Positions 30,956 through 45,100 of a DNA stretch of 64,000 nucleotides are shown one piece after another. Both the position numbers and the translations under genes were made by a program. The notes under the pieces are model-generated. The model did not search any database. It had not been told where the DNA came from and was given only the letters and a program-made list of their open reading frames with translations. The stretch covers positions 44,426,873 through 44,490,872 of the forward strand of contig CM019217.1 of assembly GCA_009741485.1 (NCBI GenBank), read 5' to 3'. Source of the DNA: Malurus cyaneus samueli (Eukaryota; Chordata; Aves; Passeriformes; Maluridae). How positions within the stretch are numbered: position 1 is the first letter of the stretch; the number at the start of each line of letters is the position of its first letter.

Positions 30956-33900
30956 GAACTTGGCAGTAATTACTTCCATCACTCTGACAAACAACTCTTT
31001 GTTACTTAAAGGGTAACATCCAAGCCCCATCAACCACTGAATCTTTAATAAAAGTGGGAATATTGTTTTCTTTCCATCTCTTGCTGTTTTATCTATAACC
31101 TTGATCGCTGTCACTGTGCAAAAACACACATGCCATGTAATGATGTTCAGCATTTTATGATGATAGATGGTGATTACATGTGAAGTATATGATCTATATA
31201 ATATATACCAGGATTTTCAAACTTCATCTAAAAATGGCATATACGATTCCTCAAACACCTCTTCAAGCATTAGTGCAGGTTTATAAATACAACAGATGTT
31301 TTAACATAAAAGCTGTTCCAGATTCCTTCTGAGAGAGGTGTTCCTTCTGACAAACTAGGTGTCACCAAAAAGTCCACCGAAGAGTGGACCAGTTGAGGCT
31401 CTTGCTCCCTGCTGAAGTTTCCCACTGGCCCAGCAGATGCAAAGGAATGATGAACAGAGCAAAGGAATGGTGCACTGTGCTACCAGGAGCACGAGCTGCC
31501 GAGGGGAAATGCTGCAGCACTCTGAGAGACTGCAGTTGCCTCAGAACCAATGGCTTTATGCCCATGTGCACTGCATTGCTCTAGCCCAGCTGGGACAGAA
31601 GAGCCCTATAAAATCATAACTAAGCCAGGACAGAATCTCCCCAAGAACTAGAGATCATTAATCACAGTGGTTGCCAATTCAGCAGTGGTTCTAAATTACA
31701 GGCTGTACAAGACAACTGTGACTTGGCCAAAGAGCATCCTTCAGCTCTCCTTTGTCCTCCTTAAAAACAACTTCAAATTCCTGATCCCTACTGACAAGCT
31801 GATCTTATCCAACTTTACATGGTAGCAACAGTTTTGGGAAAAGATAAGCTGAGCTTTTTGTCCTCTGTGCTGCTGGAGTCTACCCTGTGCATTCTGCCAC
31901 TCTGCACAGGGACAGCACAACCTCGAGTCTACCACTGAATGCTCCACGGTGTAGTGCATGAAGATGAGAAGACATCATTCATCCCACAGTGAGAGATTCA
32001 TCATCAGCATTGCCAAAATGATTCCCAGTCTGTGTCTAGACCGAAAAAAATGCTCTAGATCTGATGTAAATAGTTAAGTTTCAAGATGATTTCAATTCCT
32101 TATTTTTCCAGACATGCCTGAAAAAGAGGCACATCCTAAGAAGCTTCACAGTTTAAGTAGGATCATAACTGTTGCCTCCTGGAAGCTGGGAGAGATCATG
32201 GTTTAAGGACAGTGAAAATATATGGAAAGTCTGTGTAAGCTGGATCAGACCTATGGAATTCAGAGAAGGTAGATGACAACAATTTGGGGCTTTTGCGGGG
32301 GGTTATGTGGGGCAGGTTTCCAAGGCATGGTAATTTTACATCCTACAATGGCTACTGTGGGGTATTTCATCATTGTCATCAACAAAGCACAGGAGCAAGA
32401 TTTTAAATGCAGCCGTTACTTGGGGTGCCCTGTAATTGAGGACACGGCCAACCCTGTTAGTTCTGACTCACCTGAACTGCTCCTACCTGGGGCAGATTGT
32501 TTGATGGGAAGATGAATGAAATGCCCCCAAGACCTCCTCCTCCTGTCTGGTTCCTCTTGTTTGAGATGCAGGTTTCTCAGGGTGCTTGCAGTGCATTATT
32601 TGAGAGTATTTTGTTCTTCTAATTTAAAACTGGAAACGTGGAATGTAGAAGATCCAAAATCTTCAAAGGCAGTTTGTGTTGCCAAAGGAGCCGCATTTAA
32701 ACTCAAGTTCATTCTCTAGATTAAATATTCAAATCTGACAGTGTGAGAAGATGCTCACACCTTCGAGAGGATTGCTGATTTCTAAGGGACAGAAGGATTC
32801 AGATTATGGCTGTAAATATCACTGCAGTAAACTGAGCAGTGCTACTCTTCCTAAACTGGAGTTTTATTTTCAGCTGCTCAGTTTGAAATGAATTTCTAGC
32901 AATACCACAGCTTTACAGATACACAAAGATTACAAAACACATTTCCTTTAACCTGATATACAGAAGATCTGTATTCCCCTCTCTTTTTGAACTGCCACTT
33001 GCTTTTAAGTTTCCTGATACATTTCAGTGCTGATCTTAAATGCTCATATTATAGTTTGGAAAAAAGAAGAACTCAAAAGCTGCAGACTAGATAGGGCTCT
33101 AAAAATTGTCTGCAGTCAGTTTTCTGCTCTTTTTCTGCTTTGGTGTTTCTCCTGTCAGTTCTCAGTGGACAGAAGTGAACGTTTCCATTAGCTAACATAC
33201 ACATTTTCCCAAATAAACAAATTTTATAGAAACATTTTTTTGTTGGTGTTTATATTACCCACTTAGCACATGCTTTAGACATGCACTATATGCTCTTTAC
33301 CATTCTGCTGACTACTGCATCACCAAATATTACAATTTCATCCAAAACAACCAGTAACATGATTTTCCTTGTGTCCATACTTCAGTCTCACACACATTTT
33401 TTAGATTTCAAAACCAGAAACTGTGTATTTGCCTGCTTACAGGCAGTTATTTCTGAGCAGAATCAGCTCTTGAGACCTCACTATTTATCACTGTTGGCCA
33501 TATGGCACAATAGGGACAACCCAGGGCAGAGAAGCAATAAAAAGGAGGAATGCTCTATGTGAGATGCCACTAATGCATTCATCTTGTGCTGGAGCTAAAT
33601 GGGATATGGCTCCGCTAAACCCACAGGTCTCCAATTTGATTTGAAAAATTCAAGACTACAGCCTTAATTTAAAAAAAAAACTCAAACTACATATTCATTT
33701 CTATACATACACATTCACATCTTGGAATACTAAGAGTTTTGCATATTTAAAAAAAGACTTGACAACGACATAATTTTTGTTTTCCTATTTACTCCTCTTA
33801 TTTTCTCATTTCTCTGACACTTGCACTTCAATTTCCTTATGTTTCCCTTCCTCCTTTGTCCTGTTCCCTGTGTTTTTCTTTTCACGTTTTACCATTCGTG

Positions 33901-35263
33901 TCCCTATTTTCCCCATTTTTTATCTTCCTCCTCTTTCTCTATTCGCAAACATCTCTGCTTTGAACTGTCAGAGCCAGCTCTCCTCTCTTCCCTCATTCCA
34001 AGATCTGAGTTGGCGAGCTGGAGTCTTTTTCACACCCTCTGTACATGCAAGATATACAGGAGGTGCATAAGCCAGATGAGAAGCAAATATAGAGCACTGA
34101 GGAAAATTCATTAATTTGTCTGTATCTCATGTTTGTCTACCCATGATCCACAAATAAATGGTCCAACAGCAATAGGATTGTGCCCTCTTAAGCACAGACT
34201 GTTTCACCACCAATTTCACAAACAACTGAGCAACAGCCATTGCCTAATTCAATACTCATCGAACATTCTTCCTTCTGCTTTCTGACAAAATATAATATTT
34301 TATGTAAAAATGATGTTTTCTTGCTCCTAAGGAAACCTAGCGCGTAAAGACAATTTTGAAAACATTCCTCATTATGAAACAGAGGTAATACATAATTTTC
34401 TAAATCTGTGTAGTATTTGGAAGTTCCTTTTGTGAACAAACCTTTGGAGGATTCACCTCTGGACAGAAACTGATCATCCCAACAGATGCCCATTTTCTAA
34501 AGCTCTGTATAATAAATGAGAATTTGAGGCTGTAAATGAGCCAGTATTCCAAACTCAGCAACAGTGGCTGATACTCCATCCAGTACTACCAACACAGCAC
34601 AGCTGGGATAGCACGGTCTGTCAGGGGATGTTAGGAATAATGTAGAAACCATGTCTAAAACAATCTTATGCACATTGCTCACTGATTCTTAATATGCACT
34701 GACAGTGTAAGCAATGAAAGCTCCAGAGCCAGCGTAGGATGTGACTGTGGATCAGGTACACGATCCTGGTGCTGCTGAGATTTTACTGTTCTGTTGACAC
34801 AATATATCACACTGGAAAAAAGCCCCAGACATGGAGCACTTATCTGAGACTTGGCTTCTGCCTTGTGTTAAACCAACATAACTTAAATCAAAAAGATGAG
34901 CAACTATTGAGAAGGACACAGTGTCCAAAGCAACAAAGTCCTCATCTTTGCAGAACAAAAAGCAGCAAAACCAACCAAACAAAACCCACACAACAACAAC
35001 AAGGCAAACCAACAAAACTCAAACCCAAATCCCCATATCTTTTATCTCCTTGTTTCATTTTGTCTTAATGATACTGTTTACAATTGCTAGTAACCTCCTC
35101 TCCTTGTAAATGCATACCCACTCTACACAGCCCAAACTGTGTGTACCAAAGTCACAGAGTATAAGGCTGCGCTTACTTAGTGAGATAGATAAATAGGATT
35201 TGCTGCACTAAAAAAAAAATTGCCTGTTCTATCCAAGCATTTTGCTCTTGTTTGCTGTTTTAC
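30956..35263. other. Intergenic, no gene seen
   Basis: AT-rich intergenic DNA with short pyrimidine-rich stretches, for example around 33,780-33,960. Frames of up to about 100 codons exist but none shows family resemblance, consistent splice sites or a start context. Confidence 0.6.
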
Positions 35264-35294
<31 letters not shown>

Positions 35295-35318
35295 AAATAA
35301 AAAAAATAAAAAAAAAAA
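35264..35318. repeat. A-rich tract
   Basis: Nearly continuous adenines are interrupted by single T residues (AATAAAATAAAAAAAATAAA). It may be the worn poly(A) tail of a retrocopy, but no target-site duplication or recognisable parent sequence flanks it. Confidence 0.85.
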
Positions 35319-38300
35319 GCAGAACAGCAACTACTGTATTTCCCCATGGCTTGAACAAAGCTGACAATAGATGAGTGTTCCTGCTTATCCTTTCCCGGCT
35401 GAAAGATCACCAGATCAGAAAAAATAAGTTAAAAATAGACAGAGGTTCAAAGTTCAAAAAGCAGGACACGTGACAAGCGTTGTATCTCGAATGCCTGAGG
35501 TGAAGGAGCCTTTCCCACCGACAGCCAGATGAGTACCTTGCACAGAGAGCAGGAGCCACCACCACAGACAAAGGCAGCTAAACCCGACAGGAAAGGGTGC
35601 AGAAACTCTTCCGTAGACATAAGGAGTGCACCAGAGAGGGAAAAAAAAAAACCTTGGGTCTAATACCAGCATATTCTGATTTGCTCTTGCAAAATCCAAA
35701 AATCCACATGATACCCCCATTTATGCAATCTGATTTATCAGACAGCAAAATACAGACACAACTGTTCTGGCAGGGAAATAAGAGTTCCTTTAATCCTTGA
35801 CTTTCCAGACAAATTGTCTCTAGTTAGTACCTGAGTCCAGTTATTTATGCACACAAACTGGAGGTTAGTTTTCTGCCTCACAGAAGCACCCTGTTCCCAG
35901 AAACCCGACCAGCAGGAGCACACAGACATCCCTGCAGCCACCAACCCTTCCCTGGCCACAGCCACCACACCCCTAGCAGACCTTCTGTAAAAGGACTGAT
36001 CTCTCTCTCTCCATGGCTTTTCTCTAAAAATTCAGGGTATTGACCATAAAGTTTCTTCTTCCTGTCACTTTGGCTTTTGACAAAAGCAATAAAGGTGAAA
36101 CAAAAGATACTGCTTCATAGGCAATGGATTGCTCTGTGACAAACAGGAAGAAATTACCCTACTCATAAAATAAATGAAGTGACAGTAGTATATCTCCTGC
36201 TAAACCAAAATTTGCCTTGCCTACATTTTAGGACACTTCTCCTGTACTAGGTAAGAGGTGTGAAGACAACTGACTGTGAAGTTCATGCAGTATTTTTCCT
36301 TTTGAGGAGGGATGGCTTTTCAACCTGCTCTTACAAAACGTGCAGACCCTATTTTCCTTGTGACCCTTATCTCTCTGCCAGCTCAGGATATAAATTTTGC
36401 CTTGCACAAAAAAAAAAAGCACCGGGTTTTCTGAGAGCCATTTCCATTTGGAAGCCTGCTGTGGGATGCATCCTCTGACGTCTGTGCTTGGGAGCAAGAG
36501 CATCCCACTGCCTGGGTTTGCATCTCACATCTTCTCAGGCATTTTCCAGCATCCACCCAATGTGCACTGAACAGTGGGCAATTGAGAGTTCAAGCAAATA
36601 ATACGGAGGAATGGATAATAAGCCCCTAGGAATGCATCCAGCTACCGTTATACTCCATGAAGGTTAGAGGCCCAATTCCTCCTAATTTAAATCTGATATT
36701 GAAGGAATTCATAGTGCTTTATCCAAGCTACTAATTTGCAATTTTACTGCAAACAATTTACAATCAAATGAAGTGAAAGCTAGAAGCAAAGAGTACATTA
36801 ATGACCTAATTTTCCTTTTGCATTTCTCTTCATTTTATCTTTCAGCGAAGACCAATCTTAAAAAATTGGATAATTGGCCAGTAAATAAATACTTTTTTTT
36901 TCTTTTAATTATTACTGTATAATATTACTGAATTGCTGGTATGATCTACAGTGCTGTCTTCTGCTGACGACAGTCCTGCATGACCAACATCCAGCAACAG
37001 AAATTGGGATAACAACATTATTTTTCAGACTGGAAATTCATGCTCTAACAAAGTAGTACAAAAATGAATCACAGTGTCTGAATAAAAAATTTAGTGTTCT
37101 GGGCTAGATATACCCAATTTGTAAATTATACAGCCATGTGCATGCTAAGATGCTTCCTAAAAATACAGTAACTATTCTGTCAAAAACACAGGAGGAATAT
37201 CAAAGCAGCTTTTGTAATACTCCACTGGAGCTTCCTCTACATGAGGGGCAGCTAAGTCAGTGAATTATTGTTTTTTTAGGTCCAGGGCCAGTCTAAAGGC
37301 ATTGGTCAAGCACCAAACCTCAGCCCAGGGGAAGGAGCTGGGACAGGGGATTGTTTGACAGCACAGCCGTGGGTCTGAGCCTCACTCCTCCCTGCTGCCC
37401 TGTGCAACGGGCTCTGGTGGGGAGTTGATCTGCTGAGACAGCCCGAGAACTCACATTTTTAGAAATAGCTGATTTTGTGGAGGTTTAGTGAGCTGAGCTG
37501 GCTCAAGGCAGTGACTTAGCTGCCAGCACAGGGGAAGAAGTGGCCAGGAGCAAGGCACGTCTGCCTCTCCCAGCACCCTGCTGAGATGCTAAAACCTCAG
37601 GAGACACTGAGTTAGGTGAATATCCCAAAGGTGTCAGAGAAGGCAGAGGTGCTGCACTCCTCTCAACTCCTGCCATTCCCACATCTCCTGTCTCACTTGC
37701 TCCCAGCTCACCTGACACCCAGACCCCATTCAGGTGGTTAAACCCCTCTTTCAACAGTGATGAGGTCAGCTTAGGAGCCACATCCTCTGGCCAGCTGAAC
37801 CATCCCAGCACATTTCACCGTGGCACTGGACCACACAGGACTGCTTTCCTTGGAGAAGGAAAGGAGAAGGGATCAGTTTGGCCCCAGTTTAGCTGTCCAT
37901 GGCAATCAGCACACACTGCCCACTGACCTACACACTGCTGCTGGGAAAGAAACACTCCTGCAGGGAATGTGAGGGCTGGAGACACTGAGGGCTCTGCATC
38001 CTCCCCATCACCTTCTGCAGAGATGACTCAAGCACCTTTGAAGTAAACTTTCAAAGCCATCTCTGTGCCCAGTCCTGCTCATTTCCATGATGCTGCATGG
38101 GAAAGCAGGAGGCTGCTGGAGGAGCAGAAACCCCATGTGCTGCTCAGAAGTTGTTCAACATCTGTGGAGGACTCCACTTGCTTCACCTCCAGGTGTAGCT
38201 GCACTGTGTCTGCTCATTTGAATCCCTAAGGAATGCACAGCAAGAACCTGCACTTCCAGAGCTTGATCCCAGCATGGAGAAACGAGTCTGAGCTCTGCTT

Positions 38301-38778
38301 AAGATGTGAAATTGCAGACACTGAGACACATAACTGGGCAGAAAGCTGGGCATGGCCCAGCTTGGCTGAGGTAAATCAATATGCCATCAAGGAGAGAAAT
38401 GCAGAAAGGTAAAAGTAAGTTTGTTTTGCAGAACACACTCTGCCCAACGGCTTGAAATTGAAATGCTTTCTTCTTCTAGCTAAGCAAACACAGCACAAGG
38501 CATTCATTCGAACAGAAGCAATATGACAAAAACCCAAGGTGCAACAAGCATTTCCCAAAAGCATTCTCCTAGGCTGACCAGAGAGGCAGTGAGAACCTGT
38601 ACAGCTGAATTAAGCACTACTACCCAGAAAGAAAAGAGTTATCCCAGGTCTTGTTGTGCTGAGAAAAAAAGAACTGAATTCAGATAACTTGAGCATGACA
38701 TTAAACATTACACCACCGAACAGACATGACTTTCAACATCCAAATACCTGTCAAATAGGGCAAAATATTTTCAGGACT
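35319..38778. other. Intergenic; possible conserved non-coding element near 36,640-36,960
   Basis: No gene was recognised. The stretch 36,640-36,960 lacks simple repeats and is rich in TAATTT, CTAATTTAAAT and TTTGCAATTT words, which is typical of conserved enhancers, but this cannot be proved without alignment. The part from about 37,240 to 38,350 is richer in GC and also unassigned. Confidence 0.4.
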
Positions 38779-39110
38779 GAATCATAAAGTGGTTTGGGTT
38801 GGAGAGGACCTTTAAATTTCATCTATTCTAACCCCCCTGTGATAGGCAGGGACATCTTTCACTAAATCAGGTTTCTCAAAGCCCCATCCAACACGACTTT
38901 GAGCATTTCCAACAAAGCTATATCAACAACTTCACTGGGCAACCTGTTTCAGTGTCTGACCACTCTCATAATAAGAAAATTTCTTCTTTATGTCAAATCT
39001 AATTCTACTCTCTTTTAGTTTAAAGTCATTGCTCCTTGTCTTGTCACTACAAGCCTTGGTAAAAAAGTCTCTCTCAATCTTTCTTGTAAGTCCCTTTTAT
39101 ATTTTATCTC
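38779..39110 (-). mobile_element. CR1 LINE 3'-end fragment, minus strand
   Basis: The plus strand carries the complement of a CR1 tail in the correct order: GAATCATAAAGTGGTTTGGG, TTGGAGAGGACCTTTAAATT, CTAACCCCCCTGTGATAGGC, AGGGACATCTTTCACTAAAT, CTCAAAGCCCCATCCAACAC, CACTGGGCAACCTGTTTCAG, and TTTAGTTTAAAGTCATTGCT followed by CCTTGTCTTGTCACTACAAG. The element is 5'-truncated with its 3' end at 38,779. Divergence is moderate and no ORF remains. Confidence 0.92.
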
Positions 39111-42100
39111 ACTACTGTTCTTACTGGAAAAGGCTTTGAGGAATAGGCTAAGGAAACACAGACTGGTAAAATAACCCAAATGCCTCAGAGTAAAGCAAAT
39201 CCCACACACCAGGACTTAGGAAGGCAGCAGTCTCAGCTACCGATATGAAGAAGGTACAACTTGAAAACCATAAGCAAATGTATCAGACAAACACTGAGCA
39301 AGGGCTATATTGCATTGTGCAGGACCGCTCACCCCTGTGCAGAACCAGCCAAGTGAGCATCAGCTGCAGCAAAGCTGAGCAGCGCCTGCACAGCTACAAA
39401 GGGGGCTCGAGCTGTGCCTTCCAGCTGAGGCTTCTGCCCCCCTAAGGAGGGGCACTCAGGGAGGCAGAAATGCTGATCATTAGCTCTCACCACAAAATAC
39501 TTGGCAAAGACAGAGAGGGAAAGGCAGCTGCTGTTTTAATTTAGCTTTTGCCCTCAACTATTCATCTTGTAGCTGCTTCGTGGTGGTCCAGGGTTCCAGG
39601 GCAAGGCAGAGGAGCTGAAAGATGCCAGTGGCCCCAAGGCTCATTACAGCAGCCACAGTAGGTTTTCCTCAGGTACAGAGATTACCCAGATATTCTTCTC
39701 TTACCATCTTCCTTTCGCTGAAATCACCTTTGAAGGCAAAACTGTTAACCTGAAAGCTTTCCACTACGCAATAAACTTTTCAATCATTTCTCTGTGCTAA
39801 TGTGTTTCAAGAGTTTAAATTAGCTAACTTGCATTTTGGCAGCAGAGTAGGGCAGAAAACTTTCAGCAATGACCTGAGAAAGGTATTTGTGAAAGACAAA
39901 TTTTCCAAGTGCTTTGGAAACAAATTACCAAATGAAGGATTAGGCTGCCTGCATAGGGAGAGGCATAAGCAGAAGATGTACAGAGAAAAGGATCATTTTA
40001 GGACTATGAATTCGGTGCCAAACACCTTAATGTAGGAAAATAAATAAAAGGATTCACAGGGCAGACATCCAAACAGCCCAAAAGGCCCAAAATGAAGAGG
40101 ACACAAGAAAAGGGTACATAAAATCTACAAATATTTAAAGATGTGAAACTAGGAAATCTGTGGGTTAAAATAAATATCTAAGCATTAACAGGAAGGAAGA
40201 AAGAAAAATCAGATTGTTGGGAAAAAGTTGCTTCACAGTAAAATTTTATAGGCAGTGGGATGGTTTCCCCTAAGCAAGCAGCTGAAGCTTAGAAAACCTT
40301 GGCTTTAAAAGTACATTAAAAAGAAAAAAAACCAACAGAATAGCAATTTAGATTCAAAACTTGGAAAACATGTAAGGCTGTAAATCATTGAGAATAGAAG
40401 TGAACATGCTCTTAAAGTCTTCCCCAAGGAAGGAGAGGGAATATACCATGGGATAGAAATATAGGCCTAAAGCTTTTCCCACTTGCGGGAAGCAATTCTC
40501 CTTCCTTTCCCTGCCAAGCCAATATCGACTTTTTCTACCATGCAACAAAGAGGGACGTGTTCTAGGGATGTGCAATTACTCCTTGGAATGCAAACAGCAC
40601 TTCCGACAAGCTGCTGTAATCTCCACGGTGGTCTCTAATGGAAGTTGTCTGCTTATTCCCATTTCCATTGGGACAGCAGCCCGTGATGCAACTCCACTGT
40701 CAAGTCTGGCCTGGACTGTTCCCCTGAGATACCAGAGCTGTTCAGCATGTTGAAAAAGTCATTTCAAGAAACACAGAAACGTAAGTTCTTTATCCCTGCT
40801 TGACTCCATGCCAAGGGAATCACACAGAAACCTTGGGATGTTGCTGTGCTAAATATTATGAAACAGCTACTGTTCTCATTTGCAATCCTCGGTTGTCAAA
40901 CAAAACAAAAAAACACCCCCTCCCAAAATTAGAAAATCTTCATTTTGATGGTCTACCAGAAACTGCCACAATATAATGAGATTTCCTCATTTTCTTTGTC
41001 TTCCTCTCCTACAAATGCAGGATTTTTGGTCCTCAAGCAAACTTGATTTCTTTTCTCCTTGTTTCTTACGTAATGGTGTAGTCAGAGCTGCTCCCTTCTG
41101 AACCACTATTCTATGTCATTAGGAAAAGCTCTGTGCTATTTTTAAGCACCAACATCCTTTAATCCCTTCATTAATTTAAATATATTCTAAAAGACACTTA
41201 GCTCTCTACTGGGACTCCCAAACAACCTCTCCATGAGGAGAGTCCCGTACAGGCTCCCCTTTCTGACTGCAAGAGAACTGTCGCGCTCGTTCCCTGCAAG
41301 CATCGAAACTGGTGGGTGTTTCTGCTGCAAAGCAAAAACACCAACCTTCTCCAGCTCAGCTGCAAGACCAAGGGCTGCAAAAGAAAGAGCCCACTTCTCA
41401 TGACTCATTTTTGGAAGAATCTCACAGGTCTAGCAACACTGAAGTCTGCAAATGCCAGTACAAAAAGCTGAACTTTTCTTTTTTTTTTTTTTTTTTTTTA
41501 ATAGAAATTGAAATGGTTTCTGGAAAGTAGTGTCACTAACAGAATATAGCCAGAAGTTCTCAGCCAAAGATCTCCAAAGGCTTTAAAGAAGTATCAGTAT
41601 CATTATCCTCACTTTGCAGATGGAAAAGAGAAAACATGAGAAGGTAATGCCAATGTCAAGGTCATCAATTCAACTCAGATTTCCTGAGATTGTTCGCTGA
41701 GACACAGATCCATTCTTTATCCAGATTTATGTAACATGTAATGAAATAGTTGCAGAGAACTTAGCCTTGTTCTGAAAACATAAAAATTAGCTTGTAAGAT
41801 TGGCTTTGTCTTACAAAAATCAAGATTATATACACTTCTTTCCTTATTCTCTACTTAGTTTTGACTGAAGAGTCATTAGAGAGAACAAGTCAGCTTAGCA
41901 AAATGAGCACATTACTTAAGGCTTGCACAGTATAATTGTACTTTAAATTCTAAGGTGAAATTTCTGACCTAACTGAAGTTTATACTGATTTCTGTCAGGC
42001 AAGGTTTTCACCCATAATGTGTGGTAAAAGGGAAGAAAGATAACTTTGTAAAGGCACTTTAAAGAAGTACTATATTCAAAGGGGAGAAAAGTTAAGTGAA

Positions 42101-45100
42101 TGAAGTATTTCATGTAAACTCAGTGAGCTCATTTCCCAGATGAGCCAGATATCTGCTGAGCTTGCCTTGAAGGGCAAAAAGCAAAGATGGCTTCACCTCC
42201 TAAATGTGGCCTGGGGCACAATTAGGATGATTTACCTTAAGACAGTTTAAATGCCCTTGCCTTATTCTGACTGAAGATCATGTCTCCTGACAGCCAAAGA
42301 CACTGAGGTTAGGTCTGAACCTGGCCCCAAGTCTCCAGGATAAAACTGAAAAGGCACATCACAAACATCTGAAAAGAACAACAGTCTCTGCTCAAAAAGC
42401 TATCAAAGAATGGCTTTGCTAAATGTGAGGGGACAGTAATAGTAATAGTAATTAAAATTAATCTATTGATTGAAAAGCTGACATTTTCTTGTATAATATC
42501 GGACACCTACAAGCAAATAATGACAAGGAAGCATAAGTAAAAAGTGTCAGCCTGATACAAGCAATAACAATAGCCTTGTAGATAGGAAAAGTTTCAAGAA
42601 AAGTCTCCAAAAACTTTTGGAAGACAAAGAGATACTTAAAGACTGAGAAAAGGCACAGAGTGAGAAGAACACGGAGGTTCAGATGTCAGTGCACCCAATT
42701 GTAATGGGTGGCAAGGATAGAGAACAACAAAGATTTGCTGTTCTACTGACAAGGAGAAGACATCAAGGTGATCAGGAGCAGCCAACACAAATGACAACAA
42801 TCCACACTCCTATGGCACTACCAGAACCTGTCAATGGTGCCCTGACCTACGCCATGCAACGCTTCCATAATGAAACAAAGGGAATAAGAGTGGCATAAAG
42901 CATGCACATTCCATTGAAAAACTGTGTTTGAAGGATAATCACTTGCTCGTTGTCTTACTAAAACTCACAGTGAGCAGTCATTGCACTAATGCCTTGCGTG
43001 AGGTGATACTCTTGCTCTGAGTGCAGATGGGGAAAATTGCAAAGGGCAAAACCTGATGGAGAGCAGGAATGGAATCCCAAACACATCTAAGAAAAGTGAT
43101 CTGAAATAAATAGGATGTGCCTTAGTAAAGACAAACACTAAGTGCTATACTTACCTGTCAGAGAACTGAAAGTCAACTGCAACAGTCACAACAGTCAACT
43201 GCACAAATACTGGGTGAGCCTGGATTGATCAGCCAGGAGACAGAAGACAACTGAGGGGTTAGAATGGCTCAGAAATCAAACATCAGTCAACACTGTCACA
43301 CTGTTAGGACAGGAAAATAAACCTCCTAAACATAACAGCATTGTGAACTAAAAAAAACCTTCCCCAATGTAGTTTGTTTGGTTTAATATTCTGCATTTCA
43401 AAAAATCCACTGACTGTAGATCACTTAGAATTTAGAGGTAAGAAAACAAGGATGAGCAATGTCTGGATAGAAGACTCTCTGAGCAAATGCTGAAAGAATG
43501 AGAGATGCTCCATCTGAGGAAGAGAGATACTAAGAAATCAGCTAATATATATACAACATGTATATGAAGTGCTGCTGCAAACAGGAAGAAGTAAAATGTC
43601 CTCTCTCTTCAGGGGTATAAGAAACCACCAGCAAATTTAATATGCTGCCTTAATTTTCATAACAGAAATCCTTCTGAAAAGGTTAGATAAACATTAGTTG
43701 CAATGTACAGCTGAACTGCCCTGGAGAGAGGGATTAAACACAAACTTGAAGTCCCTATTTTTACAGGATTTTTATGATAGATCCTAGTTTTTAGAACACT
43801 GCATATGAATCACTCACTAGGCATATGTGTCATTTACAAATGACTATTTTCAATGTGTTTTCTCTCTCTAGAAAACACAGCAATTTTCTTGACTCTGATT
43901 TGTGATATTCCCCCCACAGTTTCTATCTACAGAAGCATTTAATTTAGAACTTTGCACATCAGACATGCACATTTGAACAGTATGCAGTATTCATGACACT
44001 ATCCTGGCTGAGTGAGGCATGGAGCCAATGATACTCTGAGAGCGTAGGCAAGGGAGAAACAGGAGGGAGCAGAGTCAGCAGTGCTTCTGGAGGGAGGGAA
44101 ATGTAGGCTGGGGAGAGAAAAATGGAAAGGACCTAGGGCTAGCCAGAAGAGACCAGAGAGTAAAGAATTTCAAAGTTATGGCAACACTCCAAATTTAAAG
44201 AAAAAGGTGATCTGTCCTGTTAAAACACCCCACTGAACATGCTGGTTTGCCTTTCCATGTTTTATTTTCTCCACTCTTCTCCCCTCCTCCCCCACCCTGG
44301 GACAGGATAACTGCAGTACAGAACCATGTTTCTACTTGTTCTACTTATTGAACAGGATCTTTAAACTGTGTGAGGTGGAGGCGGGACTGATGATGAGTTG
44401 TCAAAGAAACTGGAAACCAGAAATAATCTAATATGAGCTTCATTAGAAAATGAAGCCAGCAGCTTTTAAAGGTTTCATTTTTTTGTAATGGTCTGCAAAC
44501 AGGAGCTTCACTGTAAACTTACAGCTTGTTTAGAACTTCTTTCCCAATGGTAGATTTCCCATGCCTTCTATTTTCCTAAGAGAAAGGTGGGAGAGGACCA
44601 TGAAAGTATTAAAATCTCCACTCCCTTCTTAGGCACTTGGCAACTCTGCCTTCCAATTCCTATTTAATTACCACTTCAAACAAGGCTGCATTATATCCAC
44701 AGACTACGCTTTGCTTTGCTTTCCAACAGGCAGAGCAACATTGTAAAGGAGCTTTAAGGTGCATCACTAACAGCCGTAGGAAGAGAATACAATACCCTTC
44801 GCAGAAAAGCATAGAAGGAACAATCAAAGTGGAATACCTCGCTCAGAGAGGGAGGGCGAATTGGGGAATTAGAAAAATTGTTAGCAAGGACAGTGAAAGA
44901 AAGAGGGGCACATAGAAGTGAAGGGATGGGGAACTCGTCCCTTCAGCTTTTACGCTGAACAATGAGGGTGTACGATCTAAAACATCCTTCAGATGGATGC
45001 TGCCATTTCATTCACACAGCCACCACAGCTGAAGCATTGCAGACGCCAAACTGGAAATACAGAACTCAAGGCACTTGCTGTCTTTCCTTATTTGACTTGG

